From Burkholderiales bacterium PBB6 (GTDB taxonomy: Bacteria; Pseudomonadota; Gammaproteobacteria; Burkholderiales; Burkholderiaceae_C), in assembly GCA_002255925.1 (NCBI GenBank), contig NKIH01000007.1:124001-188000 (forward strand): a stretch of DNA of 64,000 nt, read 5' to 3'. Within the stretch, counting starts at the first letter, position 1; every line of letters begins with the position of its first letter. This document shows, one piece after another, positions 1 through 9,722 of this stretch. The notes beneath the pieces are model-generated. The model was given only the letters and a program-made list of their open reading frames with translations. It made no database searches and was not told where the DNA came from. The position numbers and the translations under genes were made by a program.

Positions 1-2603
1 AGGCGGGCCCGCACGCCGCGCAGCGGATCGTCTTTCAGCCAGTCGTCGATGCGCTGCTGGTAATCGGGATACAAGCCTTGCAGGGTGCTCAGCGCGGCCT
101 GGATGCGCGGGCTGGTTTCACCCTGGAACGAGACGGAGCCCAGGTGCTCCACATACACATCGGTGGCCGCCAGATGGCGCCAACCGGCCCGGCTGGCACG
201 CATGCACCAGTCGTTTTCCTCGCCGTAGCCGCGGCCGAAGCGCTCGGCGTCGAGCAGGCCGATGTCGGCCATGCAGGCCCGGCGCAGGAACATGCAGAAG
301 CCCATGCCGGTGGGCACTTCAATGCCCACGCCGGCGTGGGCCTCGGCCATCAGGTGATCGACCTCGGCGGGCGGCAAATCAGGCAGCGCCGGGTTGTCGA
401 AGTTCATCAGCGGATAGCTGAAGATCGTCGCGTTGTTGGACATCGGCGTGATGCTGGCCACCGTGGTGTCTCGGCGCGCATGGGCCGTGATGCGGCTCAG
501 CCAGTCGCCGTGCACCCGGGTGTCTGAGTTCAGGATGATCACGTCGCGCTCATCGTGCAGCGCCAGACCGCGGTTCACCGTGCCCACGAAGCCCAGGTTC
601 TGCGGATTGACGTGCAGGCTGATCAGACCGGCCTGTGCCAGCCAGCGCAAGCGGGCGCTCAAGGCGGGCTCAGGGCTGCAGTCGTCCAGCACCACCAGCT
701 CGAACGGCAAGGGCTCGGCGGCGGCCAATACAGACCACAAACAACGCAAGGTTTCCTGCGCGCCGGCATACACCGGCACCACCACATCCAGCGTGGCCGC
801 AGCCTGCCGGGCAGCGCTGTCGCCGCGGGGCGTCAGGCCTTGCCACGGTGCATCGGCCAGGTAGTTCACACCGTCCAGCGACTGCGGCGTCTGCCACGGC
901 AGCAAACCGTGGGTGGGCCGCGGCACGTTGGCGGGCAAGCCCGCCAGCAGCGCAGCCATGCGGGGGTCGGCCACGCGGGCGCTCAAGACCCGGCCCATGC
1001 GCTGCGCCAGCGGCTGGTTCAGCTTCGGTGCGGTGTCAAAGCCGGGGCAGGTGGCGCGGCCTTCGCGCCAGCCCCAGGCCAGGTAGTGCAGCAGCGGGTC
1101 CAGCGTGCTGGCCCGCACATCGGCATAGGTCTGCAGGTAAAACGGTGCGTTGAACCACGCGCTGGGCGAGCAGCCCTCGAAGCGGCCAACCAGCGCGTAG
1201 TGCAGCAGGCGGTTGATGCCGGGGTGGCGGCGGCCGGGCAGCTGGCCCGTGTAGAAGCGCGCATCGAACAAGGCCTGCGGCACCAGCACCCGGGCGTCGC
1301 CGTGCATCACGTAATGGCGCAGCGCCGACAAGCTGCCCAGCTCGCCCGGGGCCAGCTGGCTCACATAAAGCGTTGAATCAAACAGGCCGGTGGCGCGGGT
1401 GAGCTTGATCTCCAGGCGATCGGCCCGCTCGCTCTGGCCCGCTGTGCGGCGCAGCAACAGCAGGGTTTGCAGCGCCAGGCGGCACCACCAGCGTTTGCGC
1501 AGCCAGTGTTGCAGGCGGCTTTCCAGCAACTGGGGCTGCACCTCGAAGGTGCCTGGTCCATCGCCTGGGGCAGCCTTGCTGGTGGTCGGCAACAAGGCGT
1601 CTTGCCAGCCCCAGCTCTTGGCCAGCCGCAGGGCCAGGGCCCGATCGGCCGGCAAGGCGGCGTGCATCGACCCCGCATGCATGAGGTGCTCGATCACCAG
1701 CCGGCCGGTGCGCTCGCGCCAGGCCAGGTCACCGGAGCGATCAGCGGCCTGCAGCAGCGGCCACAGTTGCCGGCGCTCCAGCACCAGGCCGTCACCCAGC
1801 GGCTGCCCGGCGACGCGCACTTCCAGCTGCAGGATCGAGGCGTCGCCGCCGTGCAGCTGAGCCCAGAGCGCACCGGGCAACTCGATCTCGAAGCCCAGGC
1901 CCTCGGCGGGCACACCCAGCGCGGCGGCCACATCGGCCCGGTCCACCCGGCGGATGGGCACATCCACCAACGCGCCGTGGCACCACAACTCAACCGGGCC
2001 TGCGGGGCCAGACGCACACAGCGACCAGCCCTGCACAAACAGCCCCGACAGCCCGTCAAGGCCAGCCAGGAACTGAGCGGCGTCCGGATGGGCGGCCGCG
2101 GCGTCAGCCGCGTTGGTGGGCATCGCCGCCGGGTAGGCAGCTTGATGTGCCGACAGATGCGCCGCCAGTGTCGCCCGCAGTGCCGGCCGGTCGGCTTCAG
2201 CGCAGTGGTACAGCGCCTGAGCGCCCCACCACACCAGCCCGGCCTGGGACAAGGCCACCTCAGGGACAGGCACCCGCGGCCCGTCACCCAGCTGCAGGCT
2301 CAGGGGAGCGGCCGGCTGGGCGGCTTTGGCGGCCCAGTAAGCGGCTGGCAGATCAATCTCGAACCCGGGATCGACGCTGGTGGCGCCGCGCGCCGCGTTG
2401 ACGTCTTCCCGCGGCAAGCGCCGCAACGCGCCCGCAGGCAGCACGACATCACCCAGGCGCAGGGTGAACGTCAGATGCGCCTGTCCGGCGGCCTGCGCCG
2501 CCCAGCCCACCAGCCGGATGCCGGACACGGATTCCAGCGCCATGGCCATGGCGACGGAGCCAGGGGCAGGCGCGCGGACGGTGGAGGTGGGTGACATGAA
2601 CAT
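1..2603 (-). CDS. Large modular GT2 glycosyltransferase (3' end cut by window edge)
   Basis: An open frame of about 867 codons runs from ATG 2603 off the left edge without a stop. Residues about 26-120 and 180-285 are two copies of a beta-rich module sharing the pattern GW...R-x-D-V...GFEI-LP. Residues about 405-520 hold three degenerate copies of an F(D/N)xxxY...HYxxxG motif, a pattern often seen in Burkholderiales surface-polysaccharide glycosyltransferases. From about 603 comes a GT-A, family 2 domain: VVVPVYAG, DDCSP at 640-644, and NSDT at 692-695 as the metal/nucleotide-sugar motif. It probably transfers sugars in surface glycan assembly; donor and acceptor are unknown. A second ATG lies two codons in (2597), and no clear ribosome binding site distinguishes them. 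The acyltransferase nearby fits a polysaccharide role. Confidence 0.85.
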   Translation of the reverse strand, partial: MFMSPTSTVRAPAPGSVAMAMALESVSGIRLVGWAAQAAGQAHLTFTLRLGDVVLPAGALRRLPREDVNAARGATSVDPGFEIDLPAAYWAAKAAQPAAPLSLQLGDGPRVPVPEVALSQAGLVWWGAQALYHCAEADRPALRATLAAHLSAHQAAYPAAMPTNAADAAAAHPDAAQFLAGLDGLSGLFVQGWSLCASGPAGPVELWCHGALVDVPIRRVDRADVAAALGVPAEGLGFEIELPGALWAQLHGGDASILQLEVRVAGQPLGDGLVLERRQLWPLLQAADRSGDLAWRERTGRLVIEHLMHAGSMHAALPADRALALRLAKSWGWQDALLPTTSKAAPGDGPGTFEVQPQLLESRLQHWLRKRWWCRLALQTLLLLRRTAGQSERADRLEIKLTRATGLFDSTLYVSQLAPGELGSLSALRHYVMHGDARVLVPQALFDARFYTGQLPGRRHPGINRLLHYALVGRFEGCSPSAWFNAPFYLQTYADVRASTLDPLLHYLAWGWREGRATCPGFDTAPKLNQPLAQRMGRVLSARVADPRMAALLAGLPANVPRPTHGLLPWQTPQSLDGVNYLADAPWQGLTPRGDSAARQAAATLDVVVPVYAGAQETLRCLWSVLAAAEPLPFELVVLDDCSPEPALSARLRWLAQAGLISLHVNPQNLGFVGTVNRGLALHDERDVIILNSDTRVHGDWLSRITAHARRDTTVASITPMSNNATIFSYPLMNFDNPALPDLPPAEVDHLMAEAHAGVGIEVPTGMGFCMFLRRACMADIGLLDAERFGRGYGEENDWCMRASRAGWRHLAATDVYVEHLGSVSFQGETSPRIQAALSTLQGLYPDYQQRIDDWLKDDPLRGVRAR

Positions 2604-2714
2604 GGATTCGGTGGCGCTGAACCGCTTATGCAGCGCAGCAATGAGAAGGCAACGGGCGGATCGTGCCGTCAATGCAGGCACTGCACCACCCCCAACACAT
2701 CGGGGTTCACAAAC

Positions 2715-4004
2715 TCACGGTGGCTCCACGCTGAGAACCAGGCTGCGCACCGCCCCGCCGATGACCGCCGCCCTTGCCGGGTCACGGTTGTAGGTTTCCT
2801 GGGCGACCGAGGTACTGAGCAGCACCCAGGCCTGCGGCTGGTTCCATTGGCTGCCAAACACCTCCACCAGTTCGTCATCCCGCACATTGGCGGCCGCCTT
2901 CTTGAGCTGCCTGGCCACCGCGGCGCGCTGCGCCAGCAAAAAGGCCTTGAACGGCACACGCACCTCGAAGGCCCGCGCATCAAAAGGCGCATGGCCGGTG
3001 GCACCGCCCTCCGAGCGGTACAGCGCCAGGCCGCTGGCGGCTTCGTTCACCCCCTGGCCCTTGGGCGGGATGGGGCCCTGCACCACCGGCATGCCGCCCT
3101 GGGCGGGGTCAAAAAACACCATGCCGCGCTGGAACCAGGCCACCTTGGCCCAGTCGCTCACCGCCGAGCGGGCGATGGCCGTGTGAAACAGGTACTGCAG
3201 CTGGCAGGCCCGGGGCCGCTCATGTCGCTCGGCCTGGCACGAGGGGTTCAACACCACCGCGACGATCTGCTGCTTGACCTGGGCCAGGCTGTCTTCGGTC
3301 GACGTCGGGTCGACCGACAACTGCTGGACCGACTGGCTGGAGCGGATCACCCACTCGTCGTCCACGCCTTGCCACAAGGGTTGCACGGCCGGCCCGGACG
3401 CCGGCTGGCGCCAGATGGCGAACGCCCCGGCAATGTAGGCATTGGCGCCGTGGCCGTTCTGCCCGGCGGCATCAAACGGGCCGAACTGCGGCGCACGGCC
3501 GCGGGCATCAGGGCCGCTGGGGGTGTAGAGGCCCAATCCGGTTTGCCCCGGCGTGGCATTGACTTGCAACAACGGCGTGGCGCCCGCTTCATCGGCCGAC
3601 AAGCCGGCGCAGCCTTCCGAGCGCGGCGACGGCATCCACACCCGCCGGCGGGCCTCCTCACCCGCCGGCAAGCCGGTGAGTGCGGCCAGCGGCTGGCCCT
3701 TGCCCACCTCGGCCTCGCGGCTGCTCAGCACCGCGCCTGCCGAGGTCGCCATCGTGGCGGACGACGGACAGCCGCGCGACTGCCCGTAAAACGCCAGCTT
3801 CACACCCGGCTGGAAAAACGTCGGCGAGGCCTTCGGATTGAAGCCGGTGTAGACCGACTCGGTGAGCATCTGGCTGGTGTAGGCCGACGAGAGCAGGTCG
3901 ATGCGGGCGGGTGCGACGGGCGGGGCAGCGACGGCCGCGCTGATGAGCCCTGCCCCGACCAGCAGCGACCAGGCCCCTGCCCGCGTCAGGCGGTGGGCGC
4001 TCAT
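2715..4004 (-). CDS. Secreted protein of unknown function
   Basis: This 429-residue protein begins with a Sec-type signal peptide: a short basic start, a hydrophobic stretch at about 11-24, and a likely cleavage after AVAA. I recognise no family. Mid-protein there are several cysteines (for example NPSCQAE and RACQLQ) that could form periplasmic disulfides. The C-terminal half contains FEVRVPFKAFLLAQ and a helix with QLKKAAANVRDDELVEVFGSQWNQPQ. The start at ATG 4004 was chosen because it overlaps the stop of the upstream acyltransferase gene (ATGA at 4001-4004), implying translational coupling. Longer in-frame starts lie inside that gene. Its function may be linked to the acyltransferase, but that is inference only. 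Confidence 0.75.
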   Translation of the reverse strand: MSAHRLTRAGAWSLLVGAGLISAAVAAPPVAPARIDLLSSAYTSQMLTESVYTGFNPKASPTFFQPGVKLAFYGQSRGCPSSATMATSAGAVLSSREAEVGKGQPLAALTGLPAGEEARRRVWMPSPRSEGCAGLSADEAGATPLLQVNATPGQTGLGLYTPSGPDARGRAPQFGPFDAAGQNGHGANAYIAGAFAIWRQPASGPAVQPLWQGVDDEWVIRSSQSVQQLSVDPTSTEDSLAQVKQQIVAVVLNPSCQAERHERPRACQLQYLFHTAIARSAVSDWAKVAWFQRGMVFFDPAQGGMPVVQGPIPPKGQGVNEAASGLALYRSEGGATGHAPFDARAFEVRVPFKAFLLAQRAAVARQLKKAAANVRDDELVEVFGSQWNQPQAWVLLSTSVAQETYNRDPARAAVIGGAVRSLVLSVEPP

Positions 4005-4741
4005 GCCCCGTCCACCACGTCCTGCACCAGCACCTTGTCGGCGGTGTAGGGCTTGACGCCGCGTCCACGCAGCTCGGCCAGAAAATCGAAGAAGGCCGGC
4101 ATCTGGTCCACCGGTGCGCCCTTCAGGTCCCACGGCGCAAATTCCCACCAGCGGCTGCGCAGCAGGCGGTCCACCCGCTTTTCGGCGAATCGGAAACGCT
4201 TGACCACCGCCGGCACGCCCGCCACCAGCGCATACGGCGGCACGTCCTTCGTGACCACCGAGTACGCGGCGATGCAGGCGCCGTCGCCAATGTGCACGCC
4301 CGGCGCGATGAAAGCCCCGTGGCCGATCCAGACATCGTTGCCGATCACGGTTTCCTTCAGCACGACCGGGGGCGAGTGGTGGGGGAAATCACGGCCGGGC
4401 TGCAAGTCGATGCCGGGAGGGGCCGGGCGGTCGAGCACATCCTGATAGCCCTGGTAGAAAAACGGCGAGGTGCTGAACCAGTGCATCGGATGGGGGTGCC
4501 GGCCGATCTGCACGTCTTCACCGAACGAGCAATAGCGGCCGATGCGGCAGGCGAAGTACGAGCCGCTGACCCCGTAGCTGAACGCGCCCATCTCCAGCGA
4601 GTGCGACGCTTTCATCCATTTCAGGCTCAGCGGCGGCTCCAGCAAGGCTTTGGCCGGCAGGGTGTCCCCGGGTCGAAGCAGCATGGACACGCCGTGTTGT
4701 GCCAGGCGATCAATCAGCGCTTGAGTCAATCGCACGGTCAT
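4001..4741 (-). CDS. Hexapeptide-repeat (LbH) acyltransferase, CatB/VatD-like
   Basis: This 246-residue protein has the left-handed beta-helix repeats of xenobiotic/sugar O-acetyltransferases. After an N-terminal part come an [16 protein letters not shown] turn and the [10 protein letters not shown] segment typical of the CatB/Vat subgroup. Then follow repeats such as [23 protein letters not shown], and [17 protein letters not shown], the standard end of the helix. The likely reaction is acetyl-CoA-dependent O-acetylation; next to a large glycosyltransferase a surface glycan acceptor is plausible, but an antibiotic acceptor cannot be excluded. ATG 4741 was chosen because AAGAG lies 9 nt upstream. 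ATG 4750 would leave no spacing, and an in-frame extension to 5023 would run back across the kup leader. Confidence 0.82.
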   Translation of the reverse strand: MTVRLTQALIDRLAQHGVSMLLRPGDTLPAKALLEPPLSLKWMKASHSLEMGAFSYGVSGSYFACRIGRYCSFGEDVQIGRHPHPMHWFSTSPFFYQGYQDVLDRPAPPGIDLQPGRDFPHHSPPVVLKETVIGNDVWIGHGAFIAPGVHIGDGACIAAYSVVTKDVPPYALVAGVPAVVKRFRFAEKRVDRLLRSRWWEFAPWDLKGAPVDQMPAFFDFLAELRGRGVKPYTADKVLVQDVVDGA

Positions 4742-4935
4742 GGGGCACATCTCTTGAAGGACGGAAACTGACTCTAGCAGCGTGGCGCGGAGGCACCACC
4801 ACCGCCGAGGCCTGCAAACGCGGGGGTGCCGACGTTTACACTGCCGCCCATGGATGTGCGTTCCCGCAGGATGCAAGAAGTTCCCGCAGCACACTTTCCC
4901 TTCCCACCAGACCGCCTGTGCGGCCTGGCACTGCC

Positions 4936-4951
4936 GGCCGTGCAAACGGCC
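4936..4951 (+). promoter_or_regulatory. GC-rich stem-loop in the kup leader
   Basis: A perfect 6-bp stem, GGCCGT/ACGGCC, closes on a GCAA (GNRA-type) tetraloop. It ends 14 nt before the kup ATG and immediately precedes the GGCGGAG ribosome binding site. An alternative pairing is possible with the GGCC tracts just upstream (4921-4940). This could modulate kup translation, or it may be incidental in GC-rich DNA. Confidence 0.35.
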
Positions 4952-4965
4952 TTGGCGGAGTTTCC

Positions 4966-6855
4966 ATGAGCTCACACGACTCGCGCGCACCGGCCACCGG
5001 TGGCGCACTGGCCACGCTGACACTCGCCGCCCTCGGCGTCGTCTACGGCGACATCGGTACCAGCCCGCTGTACGCGATGAAGGAAGTTTTTCACGCTGGC
5101 CACGTGAAGGCCACGCCGGACAACGTGCTCGGTGTGCTGAGCCTGATCTTCTGGACGATGACCATCATCGTCTCGCTGAAGTACGTGCTGTTGATCCTGC
5201 GCGCCGACAACAACGGCGAAGGCGGCCTGATCGCCATGCTGGCCCTGGCCACCACCGCCGTGAAAGACCGCCCCAGCCTGCGCCGGGTGCTGATGGTGGT
5301 GGGCCTGTTCGGCACCGCCATCTTCTATGGCGACGGGGTCATCACCCCGGCCATCTCCGTGCTGTCGGCCGTGGAAGGCCTGGGCGTGGCCGAGCCCAGC
5401 CTGAACGCCTGGGTCATCCCGATCACGCTGATGGTGCTGACCGGTCTGTTCTCCGTGCAGCGCTTCGGCACCGCCGGCATCGGCAAGTTCTTCGGCCCGA
5501 TCACCTTTGTGTGGTTCCTGGTGCTGATCGCGCTCGGCCTGCCCCACGTGCTGGACAACCCGGCCGTGCTGGTGGCGCTGAACCCGATGTACGCGATCAA
5601 CTTCTTCATCGCCAACCCGCTGGTCGCCTTCATCGGCCTGGGCGCGGTGGTGCTGTGCGTGACCGGCGGCGAAGCGCTGTATGCCGACATGGGCCACTTC
5701 GGCCGCCGTCCGATCCGCATCGCCTGGTACGGCATGGTGATGCCTGCGCTGGTGGTGAACTATTTCGGCCAGGGCGCGATGCTGCTGGACAACCCGGAAG
5801 CCGTCGTCAACCCGTTCTTCATGATGGCGCCGGAGTGGGCCCAGCTGCCGCTGGTGTTCCTGGCCACGGCCGCCACGGTGATCGCGTCGCAGGCCCTGAT
5901 CACCGCCGCCTTCTCGGTCACCAAGCAGGCCATTCAGCTGGGCATCCTGCCGCGCATGGCGGTGCGCCACACCTCGGTGAAGGAAGCGGGCCAGATCTAC
6001 GTGCCCTTCGTGAACTGGGGCCTGTTCGTCTTCATCGTGCTGGCGGTGGCCCTGTTCAAGAGCTCGTCGAACCTGGCCTCGGCCTACGGCATCGCCGTGA
6101 CGCTGGACATGACCATCACCACCGTGATGACCTTCTTCGTCATCCGCTACGGCTGGAAGTACCCGCTGGTGCTGTGCCTGGCCGCCACCGGCTTCTTCTT
6201 CATCATCGACATCACCTTCTTCCTGTCGAACCTGCTCAAGCTGATCGCCGGGGGCTGGTTCCCGCTGGTCATCGGCACCGGCATGTTCGTGCTGATGCTG
6301 ACCTGGAAGCAGGGCCGCGCCCTGATGCGCCACCGGGTGCGCGACGAAGCCATCGAGCTCAGCGGCTTCCTGGATGCCGTGTTCGTCAGCCCGCCGGTGC
6401 GCGTCAGCGGCACGGCCGTGTTCCTGGTGGCCGATGAAGGCCTGACGCCGAACGCGCTGATGCACAACCTGAAGCACAACAAGGTGCTGCACGAGCACAA
6501 CCTGTTCGTCACGGTGAAGCACCACGAGGTGCCGTGGATCGGCTTCGACAAGCGGCTGACGATGAAGTCGCTGGGCCACGACTGCTGGCAGGTCACGCTG
6601 AACTTCGGCTTCAAGAACGACCCGGACGTGCCCGAGGCACTGAAGCTGCTGGAAGGCCGCGGCGTGCCCATGGACGACATGGACACCAGCTACTTCCTTT
6701 CGCGTGACACCGTGATCCCGACGTTTGGCGACGGCATGGCCATGTGGCGCGAACGCCTGTTCGCCAGCATGCACCGCAATGCCGCCGACATGGCCGACTT
6801 CCTGAACCTGCCGGCCAACCGCATCGTGGAGCTGGGCGCCAAGGTCGAAATCTGA
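4966..6855 (+). CDS. kup: Low-affinity potassium uptake protein Kup
   Basis: This 629-residue inner-membrane protein matches the Kup/HAK/KUP family in length (E. coli Kup is 622) and motifs. The N-terminal [19 protein letters not shown] is the family signature. About 12 hydrophobic segments follow, with [13 protein letters not shown] and [17 protein letters not shown] conserved, and then a C-terminal cytoplasmic domain of about 170 residues. It imports K+, probably with H+. ATG 4966 sits 5 nt after GGCGGAG, and the conserved N-terminal residues follow at once; earlier in-frame starts would add non-homologous leader sequence. The upstream 224 bp are shared with the divergent acyltransferase gene. 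A BenE-family transporter follows after 14 bp and is probably co-transcribed. Confidence 0.97.
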   Translation: MSSHDSRAPATGGALATLTLAALGVVYGDIGTSPLYAMKEVFHAGHVKATPDNVLGVLSLIFWTMTIIVSLKYVLLILRADNNGEGGLIAMLALATTAVKDRPSLRRVLMVVGLFGTAIFYGDGVITPAISVLSAVEGLGVAEPSLNAWVIPITLMVLTGLFSVQRFGTAGIGKFFGPITFVWFLVLIALGLPHVLDNPAVLVALNPMYAINFFIANPLVAFIGLGAVVLCVTGGEALYADMGHFGRRPIRIAWYGMVMPALVVNYFGQGAMLLDNPEAVVNPFFMMAPEWAQLPLVFLATAATVIASQALITAAFSVTKQAIQLGILPRMAVRHTSVKEAGQIYVPFVNWGLFVFIVLAVALFKSSSNLASAYGIAVTLDMTITTVMTFFVIRYGWKYPLVLCLAATGFFFIIDITFFLSNLLKLIAGGWFPLVIGTGMFVLMLTWKQGRALMRHRVRDEAIELSGFLDAVFVSPPVRVSGTAVFLVADEGLTPNALMHNLKHNKVLHEHNLFVTVKHHEVPWIGFDKRLTMKSLGHDCWQVTLNFGFKNDPDVPEALKLLEGRGVPMDDMDTSYFLSRDTVIPTFGDGMAMWRERLFASMHRNAADMADFLNLPANRIVELGAKVEI

Positions 6856-6869
6856 CCGGACGCTGATCG

Positions 6870-8027
6870 ATGCGCTGGTTGAAGGATGTGTCGCTGTCCG
6901 CCGGCGTGGCGGGCTTCGTGGCGGTGCTGGTGGGCTTCACCAGTTCGGTGGCGGTGGTGTTTGCCGCTGCGCAGGCGCTGGGCGCCACACCGGCGCAAAC
7001 CGCCTCCTGGATCTGGGCGCTGGGCCTGGCGATGGGCCTGTGCAGCCTGGGCCTGTCATTGCACTACCGCCAGCCGGTGCTGGTGGCCTGGTCGACCCCG
7101 GGCGCTGCGCTGATCGCCGCCACCCAGGGTGTGGCGATGAGCGACGCGATCGGCGCCTTCCTGCTGTGCGGCGCCCTGATTGCCCTGGCGGGCTACAGCG
7201 GCCTGTTCGAGCGCGTGATGGACCGCATTCCGATGGCCATTGCCGCTGCGCTGCTGGCCGGCGTGCTGGCGCGTTTTGGTCTGGACGCGGTGTTGGCCAC
7301 CCGCAGCGCACCCGTGCTGGTGCTGGCCATGGCGGCCGCCTACCTGGCGGGCAAGCGCTGGTGGCCGCGTTACGCCGTGCCCGGCGTGCTGCTGGCCGGT
7401 GTGGCGGTGGCAGCGGCGCGGGGGCAACTGCACCTGGGTGATGTGCAGGCCGGCCTGGCGATGCCCGTGTGGACCAGCCCGACCTGGTCGGCCAGCACCT
7501 TGCTGGGCATAGGCGTGCCCCTGTTCGTGGTGACGATGGCCTCGCAGAACCTGCCCGGCGTGGCGGCGCAGCGCGCCTCGGGCTTCCGCATCCCGGTGTC
7601 ACCGGTGGTGGGTGCCACCGGCATCGCCACGCTGCTGGCAGCGCCGTTCGGCGGGTTCACGGTGAACCTGGCGGCCATCACCGCCGCCATCTGCATGGGC
7701 CCCGAGGCCCACGAAGACCCGAAACGCCGCTACACCGCCTCGGTGATGGCGGGCTTTTTCTACCTTGCCGTGGGCCTGGCCGGCGGCACGGTGGCCGCCC
7801 TGCTGGCCGCCTTCCCGCGCGAGCTGGTGGTGGCTGTGGCGGGCCTGGCCCTGCTGGGCACGATCGGTGGCGGCCTGGCCGCCGCGCTGAAGGACGAGCA
7901 GCACCGCGACGCTGCCACGCTGACCTTCCTCGTTACGCTCTCTGGCCTGAGCATGGCCGGCATCGGCTCGGCCTTCTGGGGCGTGGTGGCGGGTGGCCTG
8001 GCCCTGCTGGCGACCCACCGGCGCTGA
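6870..8027 (+). CDS. benE: BenE-family benzoate/H+ symporter-like permease
   Basis: This 385-residue polytopic membrane protein has about 11-12 hydrophobic segments. The N-terminal region contains the BenE family features SSVAVVFAAAQALGATPAQTASWIWALGLAMG and VAWSTPGAALIA, and the middle has SQNLPGVAAQRASGFR with GFTVNLAAITAAICMGPEAHEDPKRRY. BenE proteins import benzoate with protons. Here no benzoate catabolic genes are adjacent, so the true substrate is uncertain and the symbol is only a family name. It starts 14 bp after kup and ends 3 bp before the convergent membrane-protein gene, leaving no room for a terminator between them. Confidence 0.9.
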   Translation: MRWLKDVSLSAGVAGFVAVLVGFTSSVAVVFAAAQALGATPAQTASWIWALGLAMGLCSLGLSLHYRQPVLVAWSTPGAALIAATQGVAMSDAIGAFLLCGALIALAGYSGLFERVMDRIPMAIAAALLAGVLARFGLDAVLATRSAPVLVLAMAAAYLAGKRWWPRYAVPGVLLAGVAVAAARGQLHLGDVQAGLAMPVWTSPTWSASTLLGIGVPLFVVTMASQNLPGVAAQRASGFRIPVSPVVGATGIATLLAAPFGGFTVNLAAITAAICMGPEAHEDPKRRYTASVMAGFFYLAVGLAGGTVAALLAAFPRELVVAVAGLALLGTIGGGLAAALKDEQHRDAATLTFLVTLSGLSMAGIGSAFWGVVAGGLALLATHRR

Positions 8028-8030
8028 AGA

Positions 8031-8585
8031 TCAATGGGCCGGCGCGCTGGCCGTCGTGGGCGCAGACACCGAGTTTGCAGATGTCGTTGCTGGTACGGCC
8101 AGCACCTGCTTGAGCACCCCCAGCTGCTTGCGCACCGCCGGGCCCACCAGTTCATCCAGACGTTGATCGTCGCTCGTCGTGGCAACACCAGCCACCAGCA
8201 GGCGCTCACGCATCTGGGCCACCGGAACACCCCCCACCTGGGCCAGCACCGTCAAGGGCGCATGGGCCAGGGCCTGCACCGGCACGGCGAACGGCGGGCC
8301 GTCCTGCTGCTGGCTGCCCAGCAGCGGAAAGAACGACAGGCCCAGCACCAGCACGAATGTGCCCACCACCGCCTGCCCACGCGGGCCCTTGAGGTGGCGC
8401 TTGAACGGCGCGAGGTTGGTCAGCAAGTGCGCCACCACCGCGGCCACCAGCACCCAGCTCAGCCATTCATGGGCGAGCTTGTTCAGCGCCATGTCGAAGT
8501 GGAAGAACATCAGCACGCCGGTGACCGCCGACAAGGTGAAGGCGCCGATCGTGGCGGGGGTGATCCAGTCGCGTTGAAGTCGCAT
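8031..8585 (-). CDS. Small membrane protein, DUF4405-like
   Basis: This 184-residue protein has three or four hydrophobic segments in its first 100 residues. Histidines occur at helix-like positions (FFHFDM, KLAHEWLSW, VVAHLLTNL, KRHLKG), resembling DUF4405 proteins, which are related to cytochrome b561-type four-helix membrane proteins. A soluble tail rich in Ala, Thr and Ser follows. Haem binding is possible by analogy but not shown. ATG 8585 was chosen because the membrane domain starts right there; the longer frame to 8789 overlaps the divergent gshB. No function can be assigned. Confidence 0.65.
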   Translation of the reverse strand: MRLQRDWITPATIGAFTLSAVTGVLMFFHFDMALNKLAHEWLSWVLVAAVVAHLLTNLAPFKRHLKGPRGQAVVGTFVLVLGLSFFPLLGSQQQDGPPFAVPVQALAHAPLTVLAQVGGVPVAQMRERLLVAGVATTSDDQRLDELVGPAVRKQLGVLKQVLAVPATTSANSVSAPTTASAPAH

Positions 8586-8748
8586 GGTGGCGGTGTGGCT
8601 TGAAGTCGAAAGTGGCCAGTTTGTGGCGCCCGCGTTGCTGCGGGCTTGCTGCCGCACAACAAAACATGTCAACCCCGCGCCGGCAAGCCCCGCAGCTTCG
8701 GTGCACACTGGCGCCCTGTTGCCGCACCCTGCCTGAATGCACGCCACC

Positions 8749-9708
8749 ATGAACATCCTGTTTGTTGCCGACCCCCTGGACAGCTTCAAGACCTACAAGG
8801 ACTCCACCTTCACGATGATGCGTGAGGCGGCGGCCCGCGGCTGGAACCTGCTGGCCTGCCAGCCGCAAGACCTGCATTGGCAGCGGGGTGGCCAGGTCAG
8901 CGCCCGCATGCAGCAGGTGCGGCTGACCGGTCGCTCTGGCAAGGGCGTGACCGACTGGTTCGAAGTCACCGGCAGCGACGTGCGCGCACTCGCCAGCGTC
9001 GACGCCGTGGTGATGCGCAAGGACCCGCCTTTCGACAGCGAATACTTCTACGCCACCCACCTGCTGGAGCGCGCTGAAGTGGAAGGTGCGCGGGTCTTCA
9101 ACTCGCCGCGCGCCCTGCGCGACCACCCCGAGAAGCTCGCCATCCTCGAGTTCCCCGAGTTCATCGCGCCCACACTGGTCACCCGCAGCGAAGCCGACAT
9201 CCGCGCCTTCCACGCCGAGCAGCGCGACATCATCCTCAAGCCGCTCGACGGCATGGGCGGCATGGGCATCTTCCGCGTGCGTGACGACGGCCTGAACCTC
9301 GGCGCGATCATCGAAACGCTGAACCGCGACGGTGCGCAAACCGTGATGGTGCAGCGCTACCTGCCCGAGATCGTCGACGGCGACAAGCGCGTGCTCGTGA
9401 TCGACGGCGAGCCTGTGCCGTTCAGCCTGGCCCGCATTCCGCAGGGCGGTGAAGTGCGCGGCAACCTGGCGGCCGGCGGCAAGGGCGTGGCCCGCCCCCT
9501 CACCGAGCGTGACCGCGAGATCGCCGCCGCCATCGGCCCGAAGCTGGCCGAGCGCGGCCTGCTGCTGATTGGCCTGGACATCATCGGCACGCACCTCACC
9601 GAAATCAACGTGACCAGCCCGACCTGCTTCCGTGAAATCCACGACCAGGCCGGCTTCGACGTGGCCGCGCGCTTCATCAGCGCCCTGGAAGGCCGGCTGG
9701 GTCGCTGA
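8749..9708 (+). CDS. gshB: Glutathione synthetase
   Basis: This 319-residue ATP-grasp ligase joins gamma-glutamylcysteine and glycine to make glutathione in the cytoplasm. It opens with ILFVADPLDSFKTYKDSTF, matching the N-terminus of bacterial GshB. It has KPLDGMGGMGIFRV (the ATP-grasp lysine and glycine-rich loop), VIDGEPVPFSLARIP, and ends with the GLDIIGTHLTEINVTSPTCFREI metal/substrate segment. ATG 8749 gives the conserved N-terminus; an in-frame ATG at 8737 would add four residues. It is divergent from the DUF4405 gene and convergent with the diguanylate cyclase, 14 bp apart. A 6-bp hairpin at 8628-8645 lies in the divergent spacer. Confidence 0.96.
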   Translation: MNILFVADPLDSFKTYKDSTFTMMREAAARGWNLLACQPQDLHWQRGGQVSARMQQVRLTGRSGKGVTDWFEVTGSDVRALASVDAVVMRKDPPFDSEYFYATHLLERAEVEGARVFNSPRALRDHPEKLAILEFPEFIAPTLVTRSEADIRAFHAEQRDIILKPLDGMGGMGIFRVRDDGLNLGAIIETLNRDGAQTVMVQRYLPEIVDGDKRVLVIDGEPVPFSLARIPQGGEVRGNLAAGGKGVARPLTERDREIAAAIGPKLAERGLLLIGLDIIGTHLTEINVTSPTCFREIHDQAGFDVAARFISALEGRLGR

Positions 9709-9722
9709 GCTTCGCCGGGGGG

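Noticed and set aside
1467-2594. Plus-strand open frames covering 78-2594
   Set aside because: Shadows of the minus-strand glycosyltransferase, which is continuous to the edge and has GT2 motifs.
4972-6774. 600-codon open frame antisense to kup, rich in His, Gln and Asp
   Set aside because: It is the mirror of kup codon structure in GC-rich DNA; composition is unnatural and kup is clearly the real gene.
8628-8645. Hairpin GCCCGC/GCGGGC between DUF4405 and gshB as a regulatory site
   Set aside because: A 6-bp GC stem is expected by chance in this composition and nothing else supports it.
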